Of a stretch of DNA of 64,000 nucleotides, positions 16,598 through 24,504 are shown piece by piece. Every line of letters starts with the position of its first letter. Position 1 is the stretch's first letter. The notes under the pieces were generated by a model, which was given only the letters and a program-made list of their open reading frames with translations, did not search any database and was not told where the DNA came from. The DNA is from Desulfomonile tiedjei DSM 6799 (GTDB lineage Bacteria > Desulfobacterota > Desulfomonilia > Desulfomonilales > Desulfomonilaceae), in assembly GCF_000266945.1 (NCBI RefSeq), contig NC_018025.1, positions 1,612,001 through 1,676,000 on the forward strand. Direction: 5' to 3'. The position numbers and the translations under genes were made by a program.

Positions 16598-16972
16598 TTA
16601 ATGCAAAAATGTCTCTTTCGAGTCCGTCCCTCGTGTTCTAAGTTGACGAACACCGACCAAGACCAAAAGCGATCCTATCAAGCCAAGTCCGATTCCTGTG
16701 AGCAGCGCAGCGACTTCAGGTTCCAAATAATACGTGAGAAGGATGATCAGTGCAGCAGTTAACGCAATGAGAGCGACCAGTAACACGGCGGCCCCGATAG
16801 CTACCTTGATAGCTCCCCTACTAAGATATTGCACTTCCTCGCGCGCTTCTTGTTTGATCAACTCTACTTCATCGCGTGCCAGTATCGTTGAATGATTAAG
16901 GATTTCTCCCACCAATTCGCTAAAGGATTCGCGCCGGTTGATAGGATGTTCCCTTATTGATTGGTGATTCAT
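16598..16972 (-). CDS. YqjE-like (phage holin superfamily III) membrane protein
   Basis: 124 residues. It contains LVGEILNHSTILARDEVELI and KQEAREEVQYLSRGAIKVAI, the amphipathic start of the YqjE/holin superfamily III, and then two adjacent hydrophobic segments (about 58-80 and 87-108). It lies 11 bp before the DUF3618 gene and 17 bp after the next upstream gene, so the four genes form an operon. Confidence 0.8.
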   Translation of the reverse strand: MNHQSIREHPINRRESFSELVGEILNHSTILARDEVELIKQEAREEVQYLSRGAIKVAIGAAVLLVALIALTAALIILLTYYLEPEVAALLTGIGLGLIGSLLVLVGVRQLRTRGTDSKETFLH

Positions 16973-16989
16973 CGCAAAAAGCTCCCTCC

Positions 16990-17343
16990 TTACCTTCGTC
17001 GCACAAGAGCTCCGATGATCCAGCCTGCCGCTCCGGCAAGTAGAAGACTTAATCCGGGTTTTTCAGCGACGTGCTCTCGAATCTTGGCATTCATTCGTTC
17101 GTAATCAAAATGCTGAACATACTCTGCTGACCTGTCCAACCACTTAGACAATTCTCTCTCGTAACTACTTACTGTGGGTTCAAGATCTGAAGATGAGGCT
17201 TTCTGTGAAAGCTCTTCAGCAGCACTATGCAATTTTTCGGCAATCATCAGCTTGATATTCTCTAAACTGGAACTCTTGTCTTCGATTTCACGTAAGGTCA
17301 GGTCTTCACCGCTGCCCGAAAAACCGGAATCCTTTATTTCCAT
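16990..17343 (-). CDS. DUF883-like membrane-anchored protein
   Basis: 117 residues, first gene of the four-gene cluster. It is mostly charged helix and ends with EKPGLSLLLAGAAGWIIGAL, a single C-terminal anchor followed by three arginines, as in YqjD-type proteins. GAGGTG precedes the ATG. It is a distant counterpart of the protein at 15767-16117. Confidence 0.7.
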   Translation of the reverse strand: MEIKDSGFSGSGEDLTLREIEDKSSSLENIKLMIAEKLHSAAEELSQKASSSDLEPTVSSYERELSKWLDRSAEYVQHFDYERMNAKIREHVAEKPGLSLLLAGAAGWIIGALVRRR

Positions 17344-17589
17344 AATTACACCTCAATAATGCGAATCTACCGTATCATCAACCGCCTCTATCAATTTGTG
17401 CAGTCACAATCAGTGGAAGTAACACAATGTTCCGCATTTCCAAACCGAACCTTCTTGACATGCGCGACATCCGTTGACATGCCTTAAAGGAATATCTGTA
17501 CGATTTTAGACAGTTCAAGGCCAGCAGAGTTTTATTTTCTTTCTTGTCGGCTTTTGAACCGAGCAATCCGGCATGTTTTATACCGATTC

Positions 17590-18004
17590 GCTGTTAGAGC
17601 GATTGCCCAAAATTCTGACCTTTATCCCACGCTTCAATACAAGATATTAATGGGGACCGGCGTTCCGTGCCGAAAGTGTCTCAAAAATCAAAATTTATCC
17701 CAGATCGTGGCACGAAGTTCTCATGATCTTCACAGACTGATTGTAGGGGCGCCCCTCGTGGGTGCCCGGTAGTGACCGGCCTCCGTGCCGGTCATTGCAG
17801 GAGGGTAGGCACGAGACCTACCTCTACAAGGATGATGAATCGTGGCACGATTTTTGTGTACTCGAGAATTTTGAGACAGTCTCTTCTTGTCGGTCCATTT
17901 TAGCGATATCATTGATCAAATAGAAGAGGTGCCGGCACGGAGGCACGGCACCCACCAATACTCCGATCCTCATTCGGACATCAATTTCGGCAATTGCTAT
18001 ATGC
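17590..18004 (+). repeat. MITE-like repeat copy, split by a second repeat
   Basis: The left part (17590-17672) has GATTGCCCAAAATTCTGACC and GGGACCGGCGTTCCGTGCCG. The right part (17888-18004) continues with GTCGGTCCATTTTAGCGAT, ATCATTGATC, GTGCCGGCACGGAGGC and CACCCACCAATA, and ends AATTTCGGCAATTGCTATA. The interruption is the GTCTCAAAA element, inserted in the centre of the first palindrome, near where IS110 inserts in other copies. Confidence 0.75.
17673..17887. repeat. GTCTCAAAA inverted-repeat element nested in a MITE
   Basis: About 215 bp bounded by GTGTCTCAAAA on the left and TTTTGAGACAGTC on the right, with sub-terminal TCGTGGCACGA (17705) and its counterpart near 17840. No coding capacity; the middle is a palindrome around GTGACCGGCCTCCGTGCC and GTAGGCACGAGACCTACC. 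It reads as a non-autonomous mobile unit. A fragment occurs at 1134-1192. Confidence 0.6.
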
Positions 18005-18007
18005 AAT

Positions 18008-18111
18008 AAGATAGCGAAGGCTGGGGCGTTCTGAGCGGAGTGGTGAGACGTCTTTGCGTCGTCCGGAGCGAAGGATACCGCAGCCTCCCAGATTATGAAA
18101 AGAAAAGCGAA
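18008..18111 (+). repeat. About 105-bp dispersed repeat, forward copy
   Basis: From AAGATAGCGAAGGCTGGGG to GAAAAGAAAAGCGAAT. It is the inverse of 30112-30216. Inner inverted arms (GCGAAGGCTGGGG and CTCCGGAGCGAAGG) allow folding. It directly abuts the end of a MITE copy, as the other copy does. Confidence 0.7.
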
Positions 18112-18312
18112 TGTAATTAGAATCGACGTAGATGTAGGAAAACGTCTCCACTATGCGACAATTCTGAAGGTTCTCATGGCCGGGGAACCCGTTGCCGGTT
18201 CTCGATAAGAAGGGCTTCATGTGAGCTGGAATTTCCCTCGGTGTTCTTGGCACATCGGTTGCATTGGGTCAGGGCATCATTGCAGCATTGCCGCACATAT
18301 CCGGGAGCAGAC

Positions 18313-18651
18313 ATGATAAAAGACCTTTTTGAAGAGATGATGAGAAGAATGGATTGGGCAAGAAATAGAAATCTCGAGATCCAGATTAACAAGACTGCTT
18401 CAGAGTATTCCTGCCGCATACCCATTGACGAGTCCGTCTCTTACACTGTGAGCATGCGATCGATGAAAGATCCTGGAGTGCTGATTCGTTCGTTCTTCCC
18501 GGATGGTGAAATCCATCATTATATCAAACTGGAAAGAATTGAACTGGAGGAGGCTGTCTGTATGCTCCACGCCGCGTGTTTGCTGACATACGGAAGACCG
18601 GCTGAGGTGTGTGAGGCAAAAAGTCCGCAAGCCGCTCGAAATCGTAGATGA
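18313..18651 (+). CDS. Hypothetical 112-residue protein
   Basis: I place the start at ATG 18313 with GGGAG six bases upstream. The protein starts MIKDLFEEMMRRMDWARNRN, has a mixed alpha/beta middle, contains a central Cys and two cysteines near the C-terminus, and ends in a basic tail. Amphipathic patterning and codon use look genuine, but I recognise no family. It sits alone between repeat clusters. A 136-codon frame from 18241 is possible but lacks a ribosome-binding site. Confidence 0.55.
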   Translation: MIKDLFEEMMRRMDWARNRNLEIQINKTASEYSCRIPIDESVSYTVSMRSMKDPGVLIRSFFPDGEIHHYIKLERIELEEAVCMLHAACLLTYGRPAEVCEAKSPQAARNRR

Positions 18652-18714
18652 CATGACGATCTCACCAACGGATTATACGGACGTGAGTCAAGATAATTCC
18701 TACTGGGGCGGAAG

Positions 18715-18801
18715 CACGGACCCGCAGGGCAGGTCCGTGGTACCCGAAACCGCTTTCGGTCTCGGTACGGGGGTGCCACTGACCTGCTCCGCAAGTCAGT
18801 G
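18715..18801. other. Three consecutive perfect hairpins
   Basis: Stem 1 is CACGGACC/GGTCCGTG (18715-18739). Stem 2 has GTACC/GGTAC outside and ACCG/CGGT inside (18740-18768). Stem 3 is CACTGAC/GTCAGTG (18777-18801). They lie 64 bp after the small ORF and just before a MITE. No T-runs follow. They may be a structured 3' end, a small RNA or further repeat DNA. Confidence 0.5.
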
Positions 18802-18804
18802 CGG

Positions 18805-18992
18805 TATAGTCAGTGCCAAATATTCTGTCGTTTATCCCTCGTGTGAATTACAGGATATTGGTAGGGACCGGCGTCTCTGCCGGTCCATTCTATCGATATC
18901 ATTGATCATATTGAAGATGTGCCGGCACGGAGGCACGGCACCCACCAATATTCCTAATCTTCAATCAGTCACTAATTTTGGCAACTACTAAA
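18805..18992 (+). repeat. MITE-like palindromic repeat, intact copy
   Basis: 188 bp, close to identical with 58188-58378 along the whole length. It runs from the TATAGTCAGTGCCAAA end through GGGACCGGCGTCTCTGCCGG, CGATATCATTGATCATATTG and GTGCCGGCACGGAGGCACGG to the inverted end CTAATTTTGGCAACTACTA. The centre reads GTCTCT instead of GTCCCT, one mismatch in the proposed IS110 target. Confidence 0.8.
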
Positions 18993-19029
18993 GTATCTTG
19001 AATGCAAAACGGATTGAACGTCGGCATGT

Positions 19030-19665
19030 TCACAGCGGTCGGGATATGCCGTCTTTCCGCACTCTCCAGAAATGCCATGCCATGAGTCCGGCCATGAGAC
19101 CTGGTAAGAGCACTACGTGCCATACATAGATGCGGATTAAGTTAAAATCCCCAGCGTCTGACGGACCGAAAAAGAGTCCGGCAAAAATCGATCCTGCTAT
19201 AGGGATTGTCTCTGCAAGATTCCGTGCAATGGTCCAAGCCCAGAAACTTCTGTCGTCCCACACGAGTATATAACCGGTAAAATCCACAAGCACGGTAAAA
19301 ACCAGCAGAAGCATGCCGATTATCCAGTTGAATTCGCGTGGCGATCTGAAAGAGTGCGTCACAAAGACGCGAATCATGTGGAGCACGACAACCACAACCA
19401 TAGCCTGGCCCGCCCAATAATGAATATTGCGAATAAAGAACCCATAGGGTGCAATGTGGGCAATGTCCTGTATGGACAGGTACGCGGCAGACAGTGTCGG
19501 AACATACCGCAAGAGGAGCAAAAGGCCGGTGATTGTCTCAACAAGGAAGAACCACAGTGCGAGCCCGCCGAGGCACCAGGTGAACCGCAGTCCGCTGGAT
19601 TCTTCCGGAACAGAGTGAGGATGAACGTGCAGGAGAAGCGAAGAAAAAGACCCTTTGGCTGACAT
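19030..19665 (-). CDS. Cytochrome b6-type quinol oxidoreductase subunit
   Basis: About 211 residues, four transmembrane helices. The haem-ligand histidines are visible as pairs: H82 and H96 in helix B (RNIHYWAGQA to VVLHMIRVF) and H183 and H198 in helix D (IYVWHVVLLPGL to MAWHFWRV). The length matches cytochrome b6, without the C-terminal quinone-site half (subunit IV) that full cytochrome b carries; no such gene is adjacent. The start is ATG 19665, or a GTG six bases earlier. It follows the Rieske gene closely and is probably co-transcribed. Confidence 0.88.
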   Translation of the reverse strand: MSAKGSFSSLLLHVHPHSVPEESSGLRFTWCLGGLALWFFLVETITGLLLLLRYVPTLSAAYLSIQDIAHIAPYGFFIRNIHYWAGQAMVVVVVLHMIRVFVTHSFRSPREFNWIIGMLLLVFTVLVDFTGYILVWDDRSFWAWTIARNLAETIPIAGSIFAGLFFGPSDAGDFNLIRIYVWHVVLLPGLMAGLMAWHFWRVRKDGISRPL

Positions 19666-19681
19666 GGTCACCGGATTCCGG

Positions 19682-20125
19682 TCACGACGGTTTTTGGGGG
19701 AAACCGGTCAAGCGCACCGTTCCATTTTCGACGATAAGATGAAATTTCGGCAGAGCACGAGATGCTGGGCCCCGTTTGACATCTCCTGACAAGTCGAATT
19801 CGCTGCCGTGGCAAGGACACTCGAACAGGTTTCGTTCCGGATTCCATTTTTGGCGGCAACCCAAATGCGTGCACCGATCTTCCAAAGCAACCAGCGAGCT
19901 GTCGGACGATTTTCGGTATATCCAGGCCGAAGCTTCCGGTACATGGAGCGGAGCATCGGGCACAAGCTTTCGAAGCATTTCTTCCGAAAACTCCCGTGTC
20001 TTCTTTTCGCCGGAATTAAACGAGGCGAACAGTCCAATCCCCCCGGCGATACTGATTCCAACCGCTCCGAGAATCCATTTGACCATGGTTGTCAGAAACG
20101 ATCTTTTCTCGTGTGATACCATCAT
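19682..20125 (-). CDS. Rieske [2Fe-2S] protein
   Basis: 147-residue Rieske subunit with an N-terminal membrane anchor (about residues 14-36). The cluster ligands are C85 and H87 in CTHLGC and C103 and H106 in CPCHGSEF, and C90 and C105 form the usual disulfide. It partners cytochrome b6 in a minimal quinol-oxidising complex. A cytochrome c or f partner is not in the window, so the electron acceptor is unknown. Confidence 0.92.
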   Translation of the reverse strand: MMVSHEKRSFLTTMVKWILGAVGISIAGGIGLFASFNSGEKKTREFSEEMLRKLVPDAPLHVPEASAWIYRKSSDSSLVALEDRCTHLGCRQKWNPERNLFECPCHGSEFDLSGDVKRGPASRALPKFHLIVENGTVRLTGFPQKPS

Positions 20126-20232
20126 ATGAATACGTGCACCACAAATTCACCAGTGCGTGAGAAAACGCTCGGCTTCCATACCGGTGAATTTGGTTTATAG
20201 AGATTGTCAAAAACAACGATCTCAATTTGGTA

Positions 20233-20342
20233 CGGCTGGTCCCTTGAAAATCCCCCCAGCCCCCCTTTAGAAAAGGGGGGGCAAAGACGGCATCTATACC
20301 CCCCTTTCGTAAAGGGGGGAAGGGGGGATTTTGATTCGGACA
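20233..20342. repeat. C/G-tract palindromic repeat
   Basis: Alternating blocks AATCCCCCC, CCCCCCTTTAGAAAAGGGGG, CCCCCCTTTCGTAAAGGGGG and GGGGGGATTTTGATT, forming nested inverted repeats. Same family as 52211-52300, 52829-52872 and 61718-61803. No coding capacity. Confidence 0.75.
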
Positions 20343-20560
20343 GAGTTTTGGACAACTGCTATAATTCAATACCTGTGAGATCTCATGCTCGGAAAGACCA
20401 ATCTCAGAACCAAGGAAAGTGCTCCCATTCGAGGGCACATTCTCGGACAAATGAAGACATTGTATGCTTTCACACCATAGAATGAAATCGGGGGGAATTT
20501 TTCCCAATCAAAAAGTCCCCCCAAAATCTTGCTGAATGCGAAACTGTATGAATCCGAATG

Positions 20561-20800
20561 CTAGCAGCCTTCTTCGGGCAGTTTCGGTTTGCCTGCGGAT
20601 TTCATAGCTTTTTCCGCTTCGTCCTTGGTCTTGAACGGACCTTTCACTACGGATTTGACGTCAGCAGGCTTCGCATCCACAACAGCCGTCTTTCCGGAAG
20701 CATCTTTGACGACGTAGAATTCCGCCCCAATCGCCAGGGTAGCAGTACCAAAACAAATCAGTGCGAAACACACTACCACCAGTCGCATCATTTTGCTCAT
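20561..20800 (-). CDS. Small exported protein
   Basis: 79 residues. A clean signal peptide (residues 1-26, cleavage likely after AIGA) is followed by about 53 residues rich in Lys and Ala, with alternating charged segments and a terminal Cys. AAGGAGG stands eight bases before the ATG, so it is very probably translated. It resembles small periplasmic proteins with a mixed beta/alpha core (EFYVVKDASGKTAVVDAKP), but I cannot name a family. It is downstream of the sulfur-importer genes, 66 bp away, and may belong to their operon. Confidence 0.75.
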   Translation of the reverse strand: MSKMMRLVVVCFALICFGTATLAIGAEFYVVKDASGKTAVVDAKPADVKSVVKGPFKTKDEAEKAMKSAGKPKLPEEGC

Positions 20801-20866
20801 GCAAAAACCTCCTTAGACATACTTTGTACATTCTACACGAATAACACTGTATTTTACAATTCCAGG

Positions 20867-21466
20867 TTATTTGTCATACGGAGCCCAGCGTTCTCCATAC
20901 CTGGTAAGCCAAAATGCTCCCAATGCCATGACCAGAATGAGCACAGCCATGACCTCTTTCGGGATACTGAAAACTTGCCATAAAGTGAGTCTGCCCAGAT
21001 CCGAACTATTGTAGAAACTTCCCCACAGAGGAAACCCCGCTGCAAAAACCCAGATACCGGCTATCATCCCCACTATAAAAACGATCGCATCGAGTTTACC
21101 CGACACTACACCAACAGCCGCAGTTCCCGGACAGTACCCACCGATTGCGAACCCGAGTCCGAAGAGAATGCCGCCCACAAGCTGTGGCCACAAATACGTC
21201 TTCAACAAGGTCAGGTCGACCAGCGTGGAGTAATTAAACAAGCCCAGCCAACTCAGCACTATCAGGCCGACCATAGCGGTGCACAGGGCCGAGAACATGA
21301 CTTTCAGAACTCTCATGTCTCTGAAATAGAAAATGTTTGTGAGATTCCGTGCATCTCCGAATCCCGCTCGCTCGAGAACAAACCCGAAAAGGAAGCCGAT
21401 CCCTATTGCAATGAGATAACCGGTTTGCTGGCTGAATGCGCCTTCGATATACAATGGTCCTGTCAT
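20867..21466 (-). CDS. YeeE/YedE sulfur transporter, C-terminal half protein
   Basis: About 199-residue polytopic protein of the YeeE/YedE (TsuA-like) family. The conserved cysteine motif is GFAIGGYCPGTAAVG in the middle. The ATG at 21466 overlaps the preceding stop as ATGA, with AGGAGG upstream, indicating translational coupling. In TsuA such cysteines relay thiosulfate through the membrane. Here the two halves are separate proteins that would pair. Confidence 0.88.
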   Translation of the reverse strand: MTGPLYIEGAFSQQTGYLIAIGIGFLFGFVLERAGFGDARNLTNIFYFRDMRVLKVMFSALCTAMVGLIVLSWLGLFNYSTLVDLTLLKTYLWPQLVGGILFGLGFAIGGYCPGTAAVGVVSGKLDAIVFIVGMIAGIWVFAAGFPLWGSFYNSSDLGRLTLWQVFSIPKEVMAVLILVMALGAFWLTRYGERWAPYDK

Positions 21467-21990
21467 GACCATTCCCTCCTGACGAAATATGCTGTTACGA
21501 ATGCAGTGGCAAACACGGCCATCATGAAGACCCAGCTACCTGCGGCCATTGTTGCCCCACCGCTGAGTGCCTGTCCACTCGTGCACCCAAGGGCGAACCG
21601 TGTTCCAATTCCGCCGACTATTCCGCCAACGAATGCCAGAGACAATCTCAATCCCACCCCGGCAGTAGGCCCTCGCCCGACACCGGGTCGAAATCTGCGT
21701 GCTGTCAACGCTGCGACCAATCCGCCGATGAAGACTCCGATCACTTCAAAAACAACCCAATTGTAAAATGGATGTTTTCCGCCGGGTTTGTAAAAACTTT
21801 TGTAGTAGGGGTGCTGTTCGACCGATTCGGGAGCGACACTGTGCGCGACCACGGCCGCGGTCCTGGCAACCGCCCCGGAAGCGCCCAATCCAGTTCCCAT
21901 GAGATAAAATGTTAACAGCAATACCAGTCCCAGGGCCACTCCCGCGGCGTATGGGTTCCAGAATCCCTTCGCGTAATCAAGTTCCTGCAT
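21463..21990 (-). CDS. YeeE/YedE sulfur transporter, N-terminal half protein
   Basis: 175-residue membrane protein with GFWNPYAAGVALGLVL at the start and the conserved cysteine signature RFALGCTSGQALSGGATMA near residue 135. It belongs with the overlapping next gene as a two-gene YeeE/YedE unit. The presence of such importers inside a molybdoenzyme operon suggests that the enzyme's sulfur substrate or product crosses the membrane here. It follows the single-span protein gene by 21 bp. Confidence 0.88.
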   Translation of the reverse strand: MQELDYAKGFWNPYAAGVALGLVLLLTFYLMGTGLGASGAVARTAAVVAHSVAPESVEQHPYYKSFYKPGGKHPFYNWVVFEVIGVFIGGLVAALTARRFRPGVGRGPTAGVGLRLSLAFVGGIVGGIGTRFALGCTSGQALSGGATMAAGSWVFMMAVFATAFVTAYFVRREWS

Positions 21991-22011
21991 AATGTCTCAC
22001 CCGCCATCTAT

Positions 22012-22401
22012 CTAATTGGGCTTATTCTCAGAGCCCGTTTGTTTGAACTTCGTTTCAACCGCCAGTTGCCCGGAAACACCAAGTGCCATGTTCTCCTGTT
22101 TTTCGGAAACAATCTGGCTCCAAAGCTTCGGCGAAGGATCGTTTACGGGTAGATCCGTCGGGCACACGATCAGAAGCTTTGAGGTAAAGTGAAAGATTCC
22201 GGCAACAATCACGGCGATGATGGAAACTCCGACTGCCGTAATTATCCCGGCCGCAACCATACGGCCTCGTTTCTCGGCGATATGATTGCGATAGGGTTCG
22301 TCTTCAGTCTTTGCCTCAGCAGCTTCAACAGGGCTCGGCTTCAGATCTTCGTCTTCCGGCTGAGTCTCGGGGGTCCGGGTTTCTTTTTCTTCATCGGCCA
22401 T
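22012..22401 (-). CDS. Single-span membrane protein of the sulfur operon
   Basis: 129 residues. A strongly acidic, Pro/Glu-rich cytoplasmic N-terminus (residues 1-45) is followed by one transmembrane helix (about 52-75) and a roughly 55-residue presumably periplasmic tail with VCPTDLPVNDP. The ATG at 22401 overlaps the end of the TorD-like gene by 11 bp. I recognise no family. Position suggests an accessory or linker subunit for the reductase or transporter. Confidence 0.7.
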   Translation of the reverse strand: MADEEKETRTPETQPEDEDLKPSPVEAAEAKTEDEPYRNHIAEKRGRMVAAGIITAVGVSIIAVIVAGIFHFTSKLLIVCPTDLPVNDPSPKLWSQIVSEKQENMALGVSGQLAVETKFKQTGSENKPN

Positions 22402-23014
22402 TGCAGATCTCCTTGTATCCGGCAGCCGCACATCTCACGAGAGATTGCGTTGCATTGATTGCCAGTAGTAGACATTCGGGAGCCTCGTGATCTCGAACGG
22501 TCTCCATTAATTCGTTAAGCCAGTCCATATGATCGGCACAAAAAACGCGTGCTTCGTCCACAGGTCGTGTTCTCATCAAAAAAGAGAGAAATCCGAGCAA
22601 CACCGATAAGTGGTCCGGTGAGAGCACTCGCGGGTCGCTCAACTGTAGGCCGAATCCGTCGAAAAGTTCGATCATATGGGTAGCAGGATCGCCCCATGAC
22701 AGTCCTTTCACATTCGAGAGCGGATGGGCAGTTTCTGAAGTCCAAAACTTGTACACAGATTCTTCCAAAGAAATTCTTTGCCCTTGCAGGAAAACGAATG
22801 CCTGCTCGTTCCATACTTTCTCGAAAGTGCCCGGGTCGAGGAGTGTCATGGGAATCCGCGAATCTCCCAGCAGAAGACGAAGTGTCTCCAGCGCGTCTTC
22901 AGCTTCATCCGAGCGTATCGGATGAATTGTACCCAGAAGCACCGAAAGTACGTCGGCCGCCTCGGACAATGCGTCCGGCCCGGGAATCTCTGGGGTGACT
23001 GTGACTGGGGTCAT
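22391..23014 (-). CDS. TorD-like molybdoenzyme chaperone
   Basis: 207 residues from the ATG at 23014, chosen because it follows AAGGA and lies 17 bp after the nrfD stop; a longer frame to 23104 would overlap nrfD. All-helical, with SLEESVYKFW and the TorD-family core LSVLLGFLSFLMRTRPVDEA followed by FCADHMDWLNEL. Such chaperones bind the Tat signal of a cognate molybdoenzyme and hold it until cofactor insertion. The client should be the catalytic subunit three genes upstream. Confidence 0.82.
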   Translation of the reverse strand: MTPVTVTPEIPGPDALSEAADVLSVLLGTIHPIRSDEAEDALETLRLLLGDSRIPMTLLDPGTFEKVWNEQAFVFLQGQRISLEESVYKFWTSETAHPLSNVKGLSWGDPATHMIELFDGFGLQLSDPRVLSPDHLSVLLGFLSFLMRTRPVDEARVFCADHMDWLNELMETVRDHEAPECLLLAINATQSLVRCAAAGYKEICNGR

Positions 23015-23031
23015 CACGGCAGTTGTCCTTC

Positions 23032-23916
23032 TTAAATTATCTGGGGTGGTGTCCCGGAGAAGATGATCAGCGCTCGGAGACTCATGCCTCCAATCAAAAT
23101 GCATAAGTCAGCGCCTATAACGAGATACTTCGGCATGTGGCCGTATTCGTGATATTCCACGACACTCAAAACCAGCGGAATAACGATCCCCAGCGCCACC
23201 ACGAGAGCCCAGAAATAAGGACTCAAGACTCCAGACACGAGCATGCTCGCGGAAGCCGCGGCTTCGACAGACCGGGTCATGGACATGAAAATGAACAGCA
23301 TCAGCACCGCGCCTTCTATGCTGAGGAAAATCACGTGGCCCAATGCGAAATTCGACAGTGTTCGTATGGTGTTGATGTCCAGGATAGCGGCACCGATCAT
23401 GGCAATGGAGAGACCTGTAGACAAAGCCGAAGCGAGAAACAACACGGGCATCAGAGGAGTGTTCCAGAATGGAACACCATTTACCACAGCAATAAGCACT
23501 CCGGTGTATCCCGCGGTAGCCAGGGCAAGGAAGCTACCGACGATCTCGAGATGTCGGACATATTTCTTGGAGATTCGCCCAATAACGGTCAGCTCGTTCA
23601 AAGCCGCGGCATACAGAAACGCCACGGGAATGAAAGCCGACAATATGATGACGCCCCAGGTGATCATACTGCTCAGATTGGAAATAAGGTAAATCTGACG
23701 CCAGGGCTGCCATAGCCCTGCTTCCAGATCCAGGACCAGACAGGCTGTGCCAATGGCAACCAGCGGACCCGCTGCAAGTGAACCTGCTCGGGCAAGGGCT
23801 TTGGACCAGTCCGGAGCCAAAAGATCGCACGCCACTGCTGCAAGGAAAGCCCCGGCACCTGCTCCAGCAAGAAACAAATAGACAACAATAAGCCATCCCC
23901 ACGCGCTCTCCGGCAT
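23032..23916 (-). CDS. NrfD/PsrC-type quinone-interacting membrane subunit
   Basis: 294 residues from ATG 23916 (AAAAGGAGTTGACC upstream), about eight to nine membrane helices. It begins with WGWLIVVYLFLAGAGAGAFL, the typical NrfD/PsrC first helix. It should anchor the periplasmic catalytic and Fe-S subunits and exchange electrons with menaquinol. Start and preceding stop are separated by 2 bp, so expression is coupled to the ferredoxin gene. Confidence 0.92.
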   Translation of the reverse strand: MPESAWGWLIVVYLFLAGAGAGAFLAAVACDLLAPDWSKALARAGSLAAGPLVAIGTACLVLDLEAGLWQPWRQIYLISNLSSMITWGVIILSAFIPVAFLYAAALNELTVIGRISKKYVRHLEIVGSFLALATAGYTGVLIAVVNGVPFWNTPLMPVLFLASALSTGLSIAMIGAAILDINTIRTLSNFALGHVIFLSIEGAVLMLFIFMSMTRSVEAAASASMLVSGVLSPYFWALVVALGIVIPLVLSVVEYHEYGHMPKYLVIGADLCILIGGMSLRALIIFSGTPPQII

Positions 23917-23918
23917 GG

Positions 23919-24461
23919 TCAACTCCTTTTGTAGAAGATTTTGGGTCGGGTGTTCAGGTCCGGTCGCAGCGGTTCAGCTCGATGCGCGGCGATGAATTTG
24001 GAGACTTTGCTGGACGGATCGTCCAGGTCTCCAAAAATGCGCACCTGCGTCGGGCATGTAGTCACGCATGCCGGTTCTCCTCCGTTTTTGACGAGATCTT
24101 CGCAGAACCAGCACTTGACAACGATACCTGCATGATGATCGACGATCCTGACTTTGTACGGGCATGCTTCCATGCAATACTTGCATCCCACGCACCTGTC
24201 TTTGTTGACCATGACTATGCCCTCAGGAGAAGTGTACACCGCTCCTGTGGGGCAGACTCGCTGACAGGGAGCGTCCTCGCACTGGTTGCACTGGAGAGGC
24301 ACAAATTCCTTCGCAAACGACGGAAACTTGCCGCGTTCTCTTTCCTTTATCCAGTTGAAGGACTGGTTGTACGGAAGCCCCTGTTGATTCTGGCAAGCCA
24401 CCCGGCATGAGTGACAGCCCACACATTTCGTCGTATCTATGGCCATTCCGTATCGTGGCAT
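23919..24461 (-). CDS. 4Fe-4S electron-transfer subunit (PsrB/PhsB type)
   Basis: 180 residues from ATG 24461, where AAGGAGCTGACC precedes the start. Four cysteine groups are seen: CVGCHSCRVAC, CNQCEDAPCQRVCP, CVGCKYCMEACP, and CWFCEDLV with ACVTTCP. This gives the sixteen-cysteine arrangement of four [4Fe-4S] clusters found in DmsB, PsrB and PhsB. It relays electrons between the NrfD subunit and the molybdenum subunit. It has no signal of its own and probably travels with the Tat-exported partner. Confidence 0.93.
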   Translation of the reverse strand: MPRYGMAIDTTKCVGCHSCRVACQNQQGLPYNQSFNWIKERERGKFPSFAKEFVPLQCNQCEDAPCQRVCPTGAVYTSPEGIVMVNKDRCVGCKYCMEACPYKVRIVDHHAGIVVKCWFCEDLVKNGGEPACVTTCPTQVRIFGDLDDPSSKVSKFIAAHRAEPLRPDLNTRPKIFYKRS

Positions 24462-24504
24462 GGTCAGCTCCTTCGCTTTCTCAGATGCTGCACAAACTTT
24501 TCCA

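Noticed and set aside
20233-20342. Possible CRISPR array
   Set aside because: The C/G blocks are palindromic and unevenly spaced, without constant repeats separated by unique spacers; no cas genes.
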